Assembly: GCA_020724505.1 (NCBI GenBank)
Contig: DYGV01000008.1
Span: 17,549-56,531, forward strand
Length of the DNA: 38,983 nucleotides
From: Anaerolinea thermophila
GTDB taxonomy: Bacteria > Chloroflexota > Anaerolineae > Anaerolineales > UBA4823
Direction of reading: 5' to 3'
Shown here: piece after piece, positions 31,908 to 38,070 of the stretch
Layout of the letters: each line of letters opens with the position of its first letter
Position numbering within the stretch: position 1 is the stretch's first letter
Notes under the pieces: model-generated
The model's database searches: none
What the model was told of the DNA's origin: nothing
The model's input: only the letters and a program-made list of their open reading frames with translations
Position numbers and translations under genes: made by a program

Positions 31908-32633
31908 TTACGCGTCCTCAACCGCGATGTATATGCGTTTGTTGATCTTGCCTTTGCTTTTGTAATCCACCACACGAATGCGCCCGACTTCTGAAGTATT
32001 TTGCACGTGCGTGCCGCCGTCGGCCTGCAGGTCTAAGCCCACAATTTCAACCACGCGCACTTGTTGGATGCCTTCGGGCAATAAATTGATCTTGGTGCGG
32101 ATCAGATCCGGTATTTTGAAGGCTTCTTCGCGCGGCAAAATTGCCACTCGCACCGGACGAGCTGCAACGACTTCCCGATTGACCGCCGCTTGAATTTGAT
32201 CCACCAACTCGCGCTGCATGGTCTCAAATTCAAAATCCATTCTTCCATCTAATGGATCCATATCGCCGCCGGTGACCAACGCGCCATAATCGCGAAACAC
32301 TACCCCGCACAAAATGTGTAAGGCGGTGTGTGTGCGCATCAACTGGTAGCGACGCGTCCAATCTATTTCTCCGACTGCGGTTGAACCAATCCGAGGCAAC
32401 GGCGACTCGTCTGCAACATAATGGAATACCAGCTCGCCGACCTTTTTCGCTCGTTGAATCGGGTAAGCGATACCATCAATCTTAAGTACACCGCGATCCG
32501 CTGGCTGCCCTCCACCCCCTGGATAGAACGCGGTGCGGTCTAATGCGATCCCTCGATTTTCAGCATCCACCGCTGTTACGTGCGCTTGAAAGGATTTTAG
32601 ATAGCTATCCAGTTGATATAGTAATTCCGTCAT
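31908..32633 (-). CDS. AlaX-type alanyl-tRNA editing protein
   Basis: 241 residues homologous to the editing and C-terminal-type domains of alanyl-tRNA synthetase, without a synthetase core. It should hydrolyse misacylated Ser-tRNA(Ala) or Gly-tRNA(Ala) in trans. Seen motifs: DRTAFYPGGGGQPADRG, the first metal-ligand pair His102 and His106 in THTALHIL, and His209 in ADGGTHVQNTSEVG. In alanyl-tRNA synthetases the corresponding motif is usually CGGTH; here an Asp (D205) takes the Cys position, a variant I believe also occurs in other AlaX proteins. The frame is open to 32696, but the ATG at 32633 has GGAGG 4 nt upstream and starts the conserved region. It is the first gene of a three-gene minus-strand group. 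Confidence 0.9.
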   Translation of the reverse strand: MTELLYQLDSYLKSFQAHVTAVDAENRGIALDRTAFYPGGGGQPADRGVLKIDGIAYPIQRAKKVGELVFHYVADESPLPRIGSTAVGEIDWTRRYQLMRTHTALHILCGVVFRDYGALVTGGDMDPLDGRMDFEFETMQRELVDQIQAAVNREVVAARPVRVAILPREEAFKIPDLIRTKINLLPEGIQQVRVVEIVGLDLQADGGTHVQNTSEVGRIRVVDYKSKGKINKRIYIAVEDA

Positions 32634-32688
32634 GCAGCCTCCAATGAGCGTTTGCAGTCCAGCCGATCTGGCTGAAGAAGCCATAAAG

Positions 32689-32717
32689 TTCACCAAATTG
32701 GCTATTTCGAGTAAAAT
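32689..32717 (+). promoter_or_regulatory. Candidate promoter of the HDAC-family gene
   Basis: TTCACC (32689-32694, 4/6 match) and TAAAAT (32712-32717, 5/6 match) are spaced by exactly 17 nt. Transcription would start near 32724, inside a palindrome. On the opposite strand a perfect TTGACA (32730-32725) suggests a divergent promoter for the AlaX group, but its -10 box is poor. Confidence 0.5.
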
Positions 32718-32736
32718 TCGGGCATGTCAATTTTAC
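32711..32736. promoter_or_regulatory. Operator-like palindrome between divergent genes
   Basis: GTAAAATT (32711-32718) and AATTTTAC (32729-32736) form a perfect 8-bp inverted repeat with a 10-nt spacer, one DNA turn between half-site centres. It overlaps the -10 box and predicted start of the rightward promoter and the TTGACA of the leftward one, the geometry of a repressor site. No regulator gene is adjacent. Confidence 0.45.
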
Positions 32737-32779
32737 CCGATTGGCAGCCTGGAAGAGACGCGAAAAACGATTGATTTGA

Positions 32780-33832
32780 GTGGAAAACCTGGTCTTTTTT
32801 TATCCTCAGGGGCATGAAGCCCATTCGTCTCTGGGCCACCCGGAACGGCCGGAGCGGATCACAGCTTTACGCCAGGCGCTTCAGTCTGCTGGTTGGTGGG
32901 ATGTTTATCCACGTCTCGACCCGCTGGATTTGACCGAGGAATTTATCGCCCAGATCCATAGCCGGCTCTATCTGGAACATTTGCAATTGGCCTGCCGGCG
33001 GGCAGCCAGCCTGGATGCTGACACTTATACCACGCCGGCATCCTGGCAACTCGCCTTAAACGCGGCAGGGGGGGCGGCTGCGACGGCGCTGGCGGTGTGG
33101 CAAGGTGCAGCGCGGCGCAGCCTGGCGTTGACTCGCCCTCCTGGTCATCATGCCACTTCTCAACGCGGCATGGGGTTTTGTTTGCTGAACAACATTGCTT
33201 TGGCTGCTCATTTCTTGCTCACATTATCGGCAGAGATCGCCAAAACCGCGAAGAGACTAGCGATAGTGGATTTGGATCTGCATCATGGCAACGGCACTCA
33301 GGAAATATTTTGGCGACGCAACGATGTGTTTTTTATCTCCACACACCAATCGCCACTTTATCCGGGTTCGGGTGGGTTGAATGAAATTGGCGAAGGCGAT
33401 GGACGTGGTTATACCGCAAATGTTCCGCTGCCGCCTTTCACCGGTGACCAGGGCTTTGGTGCAGTGATGGAGACGTTCATCCTGCCTTTGCTGGATCGCT
33501 TTGCGCCGCAAATGATTTTAGTCAGCTTTGGTTTTGACTCGCATTGGCGAGATCCATTGGGCAATCTCTCTCTTTCTGCGGGCAAATATGGTGAATTGAT
33601 TCGCCGACTGGTGGAGTGGGCAGACGCCAACTGCGAGGGAAAGATTGCGCTTTTCTTAGAAGGGGGGTATGATCTGGAAGCAGGCAAAGCCTGCATTCAG
33701 GCGGCGACAGCCGCCTTACTAGGTGAGGAGTGGCGAGACCCAATTGGGCCTGCGCCGCAGGCTGAAACCCAGAGTTGGCGGTCGGTATTGAGGGCTGCCC
33801 AGCGTATCTGGGATTTGCCTGCGGTTGAATAA
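32780..33832 (+). CDS. Histone deacetylase family hydrolase (AcuC/acetylpolyamine amidohydrolase-like)
   Basis: 350 residues of the arginase/deacetylase fold. It has GHEAHSSLGHPERPERITAL at the N-terminus, the catalytic His pair H123/H124 in RPPGHHATSQRGMGFCLLNN, zinc ligands Asp166 and His168 in VDLDLHHGNGT and Asp253 in SFGFDSHWRDPL, and the late LEGGYD. All catalytic residues are present, so it should be an active zinc-dependent amidohydrolase acting on acetylated lysine or small acetylated amines. The exact substrate is open. It starts with GTG at 32780; no clear ribosome binding site precedes it. The palindrome 50 nt upstream may regulate it together with the divergent AlaX group. Confidence 0.93.
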   Translation: MENLVFFYPQGHEAHSSLGHPERPERITALRQALQSAGWWDVYPRLDPLDLTEEFIAQIHSRLYLEHLQLACRRAASLDADTYTTPASWQLALNAAGGAAATALAVWQGAARRSLALTRPPGHHATSQRGMGFCLLNNIALAAHFLLTLSAEIAKTAKRLAIVDLDLHHGNGTQEIFWRRNDVFFISTHQSPLYPGSGGLNEIGEGDGRGYTANVPLPPFTGDQGFGAVMETFILPLLDRFAPQMILVSFGFDSHWRDPLGNLSLSAGKYGELIRRLVEWADANCEGKIALFLEGGYDLEAGKACIQAATAALLGEEWRDPIGPAPQAETQSWRSVLRAAQRIWDLPAVE

Positions 33833-33928
33833 GCTGATTTGTTGACAAAACTCGGATACGAAACAGTTCGCAGCAGATAAAAATCAAACTGCAAACACAA
33901 TTTATTTAAAAAACCCAAAGGAGTCATA

Positions 33929-35923
33929 ATGAGTGAGCAACTGGCAATCTTCATTGATTTTGAAAATGTAGCTTTATGGGCGGAGCGGGAATTTTTCGAT
34001 TTCGAGATCACAGCATTGATGGAATCCCTTCAGACCCGCGGCCCGGCGGTGGTTAAGCGGGCATATGCGGATTGGTCGCGGTTTTCACGTTATCGCGATG
34101 CCATGATGAGTAACTCGATAGACCTGATCCAGATCTACAGCGTACGGGCGGGAAAGAATCGCGCCGACATCCGCATGGCAATTGACGCCTTTGAGATTGC
34201 GCTTACCCGCCCGCAAATCCGAACCTATGTCATTGTTTCAGGCGATAGCGACTTCAGCCCACTGGTGGCGAAATTGCGTGAATATGGACGTTACACGATT
34301 GGGATTGGCCCGCGTAGCATTACGCACGATTTATTGGTGCGATCCTGCGACGAGTTTATCTATTTAGAGACCGCATTGGGTGAACCAGCGGACGTGGATG
34401 ACCAATCTTGCGTGGAGATCGAACAGGCGCGCAGTTTACTCACCAAAGCGCTGGTAGCGCACGGTCAACGCGGAGATTTGCCGGTGTTAGCGACGCGGCT
34501 AAAACAGACCATGCTGTTGATGGATCCGGCGTTTAACGAGGCAAATTTTGGCTACTCCCAGTTCAAATCCTGGCTGGACGATCACCGCGATATTGCCAAG
34601 CTGTTTATGAAGGATCTTCAACTTTATGTCGCCCCGCCGGATTATCGAGCGCCCGGTTCGTTTGAGCTAGTGCCGATTGAAGAAGAGGAAGCAGAGGCGC
34701 GCGTCCAACCCGGCGCGGAGAAAATAGGCGTCATGCGCACGACATTAGACGCCCAATATCGCCAGATAATCTCGCGTTTAAAACTCACCAACGTTGACCT
34801 GAACACCCGTCGAGATGTCTTGCGAGATATTTACCGAGAATTGAATGACAACCCTGGCGCTCAGACCACGGACGAACTGTTGGATATGTTGGAAGAAAGG
34901 TACGAAGCCCTGGGTTTGATGCGCAACAAATCGTTATTGCGGGAAATCCTGCAATTGGCATTTCGTCAGGGCGCTTTTGATTATATGGGTCAACCGGTTT
35001 CTCCCTTCACACCGGTGCGTTTGGCGAGCGGCATAGATAGCGAGGCGAAGTTCGTCGAACGCGCCGAATCAGACTTCATTTACGAAGTTGTTCGCTCTGG
35101 ATTGGAAATTGACCCCGGTGAACTGGCTTATCTGATCTTGAACGATCGTGCTCAGGTAGATTACATCCATACCCTACTGGAAGACCTGAAGCAGCGCGGG
35201 ATGATCACTTACCGCAACAAGCGCTATGTCTTGCCGGGTTCGGGCAACATTCCATTTGCCGATGAACCCGCGTTGCGTATCCTCAGCCGGGACATTGAAC
35301 AGGCGATTTTACCGGATAACTTGCAGCCAGGCGCCGAGACGGCGCGCAACCTAGCCAAAAAAGCCATGTTGCAACGCTCGCAGGATTTTGCCGCCTCTAG
35401 CAACACTTACTTGCTGGCATGCCGGTTGCAGTGGGATGCGGTACAGCGAGGTGAGCCAGGGGCAACTTTGGAAGACCTGCGCTGGTACATGGCATCTTAC
35501 GCTTCAGCGATCGCCGGAAAGCTTTCTCAGGTGAATCGGGATTATAGCGGAGCGCGCCCGTATTATTTGGCGTTCTTTGCCCTGGTGCAAGAGGATGATC
35601 CGTTGTGGGGGCGGATGCGCGGACTGATCAATCCAATGCTGGCTTACTACTGGTCGAACACCGGCCGTGAGCTGGATATCAACGTCAGCGCCTGGAATCT
35701 GAGCATGGCGTCGCCGGCGCAGATCGCCGTGTACGCCGCCACCCATCCCAATCCCGATTTGCGCAAACTGTGGCACAAGGTGACCGTGGATCTGGCTGAA
35801 ATCAACCCTGGTGTGCTTCGTCGTATTGCCAATCAGTTGATGCTGAGCCGCGCCGATCACCCGGAAAATGCTCGTGTGGCAGAACAACTGGAAGCCATCC
35901 TGGCGGAAGTCAGTCGCTCTTAA
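33929..35923 (+). CDS. NYN-domain (PIN-like) nuclease protein with OST-HTH/LOTUS-like domain
   Basis: 664 residues. The NYN domain covers 1-150 and keeps the acidic residues expected in a metal-dependent RNase: Asp10 in IFIDFENV, Asp80 in NRADIRMAID, and Asp106/Asp108 in VSGDSDFSPL. An OST-HTH-like domain follows (about 162-245, LLTKALVAHGQRGDLPVLATRLKQTMLLMDP), a module linked to RNA binding. Residues 265-360 look like a second winged-helix unit (ISRLKLTNVDLNTRRDVLRDIYRELN). The last 300 residues form an alpha-helical region of unknown type, with YYLAFFALVQEDDPLWGRMRGLI near its middle. AAAGGAG lies 6 nt before the ATG. A role in RNA processing or decay is inferred from the domains only. It stands 96 nt from the HDAC-family gene. 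Confidence 0.88.
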   Translation: MSEQLAIFIDFENVALWAEREFFDFEITALMESLQTRGPAVVKRAYADWSRFSRYRDAMMSNSIDLIQIYSVRAGKNRADIRMAIDAFEIALTRPQIRTYVIVSGDSDFSPLVAKLREYGRYTIGIGPRSITHDLLVRSCDEFIYLETALGEPADVDDQSCVEIEQARSLLTKALVAHGQRGDLPVLATRLKQTMLLMDPAFNEANFGYSQFKSWLDDHRDIAKLFMKDLQLYVAPPDYRAPGSFELVPIEEEEAEARVQPGAEKIGVMRTTLDAQYRQIISRLKLTNVDLNTRRDVLRDIYRELNDNPGAQTTDELLDMLEERYEALGLMRNKSLLREILQLAFRQGAFDYMGQPVSPFTPVRLASGIDSEAKFVERAESDFIYEVVRSGLEIDPGELAYLILNDRAQVDYIHTLLEDLKQRGMITYRNKRYVLPGSGNIPFADEPALRILSRDIEQAILPDNLQPGAETARNLAKKAMLQRSQDFAASSNTYLLACRLQWDAVQRGEPGATLEDLRWYMASYASAIAGKLSQVNRDYSGARPYYLAFFALVQEDDPLWGRMRGLINPMLAYYWSNTGRELDINVSAWNLSMASPAQIAVYAATHPNPDLRKLWHKVTVDLAEINPGVLRRIANQLMLSRADHPENARVAEQLEAILAEVSRS

Positions 35924-35980
35924 GCTCGGCTGGTTAATATCATTGCGGTAATACCTTTTGAGAGAGAGGTTTATAACGAA

Positions 35981-36394
35981 ATGAGTTCAATTGTTTTGCG
36001 CTGGGTCGAAGAAAAGCTAATGGTTGCCAGCGATTCGCATGGTCATTCCGTTGTCATTGGGCGTTCACCCGACCCGGCTTTCGAGTGGGCGGGGGTCAAG
36101 CCTTCGGACTTGTTGCTGATGGCTGTTGCCGCCTGTTCTGCATATGATGTGGTGGAGATTCTGGCGAAGCAGCGCGAACCGCTCAAAGATTTGAAGATTA
36201 TTTGTGAAGGAAATCAACTGGATACTCCACCTTACACCTTTACCAGCGTCCATTTGCGTTATGAAGTCTATGGCGCAGTCAACGAAGAGAAGCTGCGTCG
36301 CGCCATTCAACTTTCTGAAGATAAATATTGTTCGGTTATCAGCACCTTGCGGCTTGGCGTTCCTGTCAGCAGCGAGTACGAGTTGTGCGGATAG
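35981..36394 (+). CDS. OsmC family protein
   Basis: 137 residues. OsmC/Ohr proteins are thiol peroxidases that reduce organic hydroperoxides, and some members have other roles. The two redox cysteines are at the expected places: Cys52 in AVAACSAYDVVEIL and Cys117 in EDKYCSVISTL. The N-terminus (LRWVEEKLMVASDSHGHSVVIG) gives the typical beta-sheet; a second pair of strands precedes Cys117. GAGAGAGG lies about 11 nt before the ATG. It starts 57 nt after the NYN gene and ends 17 nt before the HD-domain gene, so the three may be cotranscribed. Confidence 0.92.
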   Translation: MSSIVLRWVEEKLMVASDSHGHSVVIGRSPDPAFEWAGVKPSDLLLMAVAACSAYDVVEILAKQREPLKDLKIICEGNQLDTPPYTFTSVHLRYEVYGAVNEEKLRRAIQLSEDKYCSVISTLRLGVPVSSEYELCG

Positions 36395-36411
36395 CTTGGT
36401 GCAGATTGGTC

Positions 36412-36996
36412 ATGGAGCTCACCCGTCGTTTTGAAGAGGCGCTGCAATTCGCCCTGATGGCACATCGAGATCAGTTGCGGAAAGGTTCCGAGACGCCTTA
36501 TATTTCGCATTTGCTTGCGGTTGCGGCGTTGGTTTTGGAGGATGGAGGTGACGAAGACCAGGCTATTGCAGCGTTGCTTCACGACGCGCCAGAAGATCAA
36601 GGCGGTTATCAAATACTGGAGGAAATTCGTCAACGATTTGGCGATCGCGTGGCGGAAATCGTCCATGGTTGCACCGATACCTATCAATCGCCCAAACCGC
36701 CCTGGCGGGAACGTAAGGAGGCTTATCTGGAACACTTGATCCACGCCTCGCCAGAGGTGCGTCGCGTATCGTTAGCCGATAAACTGCACAACGCTCGTTC
36801 GATATTGACCGATTTGTTGCGTTCCGGCGATGCTGTTTGGGAGCGTTTCAACGGGGGTAAGGAAGGAACTTTTTGGTATTATCGTCGTTTGCTGGAAATA
36901 TTCCGCAGCGTGGATGAATCGCCTCTGGTGATTGAACTAGGTTGGGTGATGGAGAGAATCGAACAAGTTGCTTCACGATTTGATCCTGAAGTTTGA
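36412..36996 (+). CDS. HD-domain phosphohydrolase resembling small alarmone hydrolases (MESH1/SAH type)
   Basis: 194 residues. Metal-dependent HD hydrolase of the RelA/SpoT hydrolase class without synthetase or ACT domains. Residues match the MESH1 active site: His33 in YISHLLAVA, His57-Asp58 in ALLHDAPED, Glu61-Asp62 (the ED motif) and Asp123 in LADKLHNARS. The substrate may be (p)ppGpp or a related nucleotide; activity cannot be confirmed from sequence. The frame is open back to 36328, but conservation begins at the ATG at 36412. Its ribosome binding site is weak, which fits coupling to the OsmC gene 17 nt upstream. Confidence 0.88.
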   Translation: MELTRRFEEALQFALMAHRDQLRKGSETPYISHLLAVAALVLEDGGDEDQAIAALLHDAPEDQGGYQILEEIRQRFGDRVAEIVHGCTDTYQSPKPPWRERKEAYLEHLIHASPEVRRVSLADKLHNARSILTDLLRSGDAVWERFNGGKEGTFWYYRRLLEIFRSVDESPLVIELGWVMERIEQVASRFDPEV

Positions 36997-37049
36997 TATT
37001 TACCTGCAAAAAATATTTGATTTGTGTTTCGTTTGTTGCCAGTACAGGG

Positions 37050-37055
37050 TATAAT
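37050..37055 (+). promoter_or_regulatory. Perfect -10 box in front of the DUF948-like gene
   Basis: TATAAT at 37050-37055 preceded by GGG, with only a poor -35 (TTTCGT at 37027-37032, 17 nt upstream). The predicted start near 37062 lies about 3 nt before the ATG at 37065, which would give a leaderless or nearly leaderless mRNA. No Shine-Dalgarno sequence precedes this ATG. Confidence 0.5.
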
Positions 37056-37064
37056 GAAAATATC

Positions 37065-37568
37065 ATGGAGAACAAGAGCGAGAACCCCTCAATAAGCCCA
37101 TCTACCCCTGCGTTGCCTGCACCGGCGTCGGAATCGGCCCCAGTTAGCGAGCCTCAATCGCTATCGGGCGGACAAAAACGTACCCTGATTGGGATTATTG
37201 TCGGTCTGGTTATTTTCCTAGCGTTGATCGTCTTGAGTATAATCTATTTATTACAGCCCTCGACGGATACCGCCAGGATTCGGGATGTATTTATCATCTT
37301 TTTAGCTCTCCAATCCATGTTAACCGGTTTTACCCTGGTTATTTTGATGATCCAATTGGCGCGATTAATCAATCTGCTCCAAAACGAGATTAAACCAATT
37401 TTGGATTCGACAAACGAAACTGTGAGCAATTTGCGTGGTACGACGATATTTTTGAGCGATAATCTGGCGGGGCCGGTGATTAAACTGAATGAATATCTGG
37501 CAGGACTATCTCAGCTTATTGCAGTCATTGGCATTGCCAGGAAACCGAAGCGTTCGCCACCTAAATAG
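37065..37568 (+). CDS. Small membrane protein, DUF948-like
   Basis: 167 residues. A Pro/Ser-rich soluble N-terminus (about 1-40) leads to two hydrophobic segments, TLIGIIVGLVIFLALIVLSI (about 44-65) and a second one at about 78-105 (FIIFLALQSMLTGFTLVILM). A helical tail follows with the pattern LLQNEIKPILDSTNETVSNLRGT typical of DUF948/methyl-accepting-like coiled regions. The product is a membrane protein of unknown function. An ORF open to 36993 overlaps the previous gene, but ATG 37065 next to a perfect TATAAT is preferred. Its neighbour encodes a YtxH protein, a pairing seen in many bacteria. Confidence 0.72.
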   Translation: MENKSENPSISPSTPALPAPASESAPVSEPQSLSGGQKRTLIGIIVGLVIFLALIVLSIIYLLQPSTDTARIRDVFIIFLALQSMLTGFTLVILMIQLARLINLLQNEIKPILDSTNETVSNLRGTTIFLSDNLAGPVIKLNEYLAGLSQLIAVIGIARKPKRSPPK

Positions 37569-37584
37569 TTAAGGAGAAGGAAAT

Positions 37585-37944
37585 ATGTCTGATAATAATG
37601 ATTTCGGTTCTTTTTTTGCAGGATTACTCGTCGGCGGTCTGGTGGGGGCGGCTGTAGCCCTATTGATGGCGCCGCAATCTGGCGAGGAGACGCGTGCAGT
37701 AATTCGTGATCGCGGCATAGAGTTAAAAGAAAAAGCTGTTGAGTATGGGCAAAGCGCTCGCGAACGCGCCCTGGAGGCAGTTGAAGAAGCCAGATTACGC
37801 GCCGATCGTGCTATCGAAGAATTGCGCCAACGGACGGAAGAGCTGGCGCAGGTGGCGCCGGAACGCGCCACGGCGATTCAGTCGCAGATTTCTCACCCCA
37901 TGGGAGAAGCGCCTTCCGGCGAAGCGCCCAGCGAAGCCGAGTAA
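37585..37944 (+). CDS. YtxH domain-containing protein
   Basis: 119 residues. The N-terminal helix FFAGLLVGGLVGAAVALLMAPQSGEETR is the YtxH signature: a glycine-rich transmembrane helix ending in LxAPxSGxExR. An amphipathic, Glu/Arg/Ala-rich coiled coil follows (about 40-95), with repeated ERALEAVEEARLRADRAIEEL-type heptads, and then a short acidic tail. YtxH proteins are small membrane-attached proteins linked to stress responses in some bacteria, with no known enzymatic role. AAGGAGAAGGA lies just before the ATG. It is the second gene after the DUF948-like gene, 16 nt away. Confidence 0.9.
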   Translation: MSDNNDFGSFFAGLLVGGLVGAAVALLMAPQSGEETRAVIRDRGIELKEKAVEYGQSARERALEAVEEARLRADRAIEELRQRTEELAQVAPERATAIQSQISHPMGEAPSGEAPSEAE

Positions 37945-38018
37945 GAATAAATCAACTTCCCCTGCATAAGGCGCTGCCGAAAGAGTCGCAGCGTCGTATA
38001 GCTTATAGGCTTGTAGCT

Positions 38019-38070
38019 CAAATACCGTTTCTGCGGCGGTTATCCGTCAGCGGGGATGGTATTTGTTTTT
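38019..38070 (+). terminator. Rho-independent terminator of the DUF948-YtxH unit
   Basis: CAAATACC (38019-38026) pairs exactly with GGTATTTG (38058-38065). Inward, the stem continues with G-U tolerated to about 16 pairs, leaving a 15-nt loop. Five T follow (38066-38070). The G-U pairs exist only in the rightward RNA, so the signal is directional. The 3' arm and the T-tract lie inside the last codons of the convergent NnrD gene (stop at 38047-38049). The rest of 37945-38018 holds only a weak hairpin. Confidence 0.75.

Noticed and set aside
33842-33880. Perfect TTGACA upstream of the NYN gene
   Set aside because: No acceptable -10 box lies 16-18 nt downstream, so I do not call a promoter.
37972-37993. 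Hairpin CGCTGC/GCAGCG after the YtxH gene
   Set aside because: Short stem without a T-tract; the better terminator is at 38019-38070.
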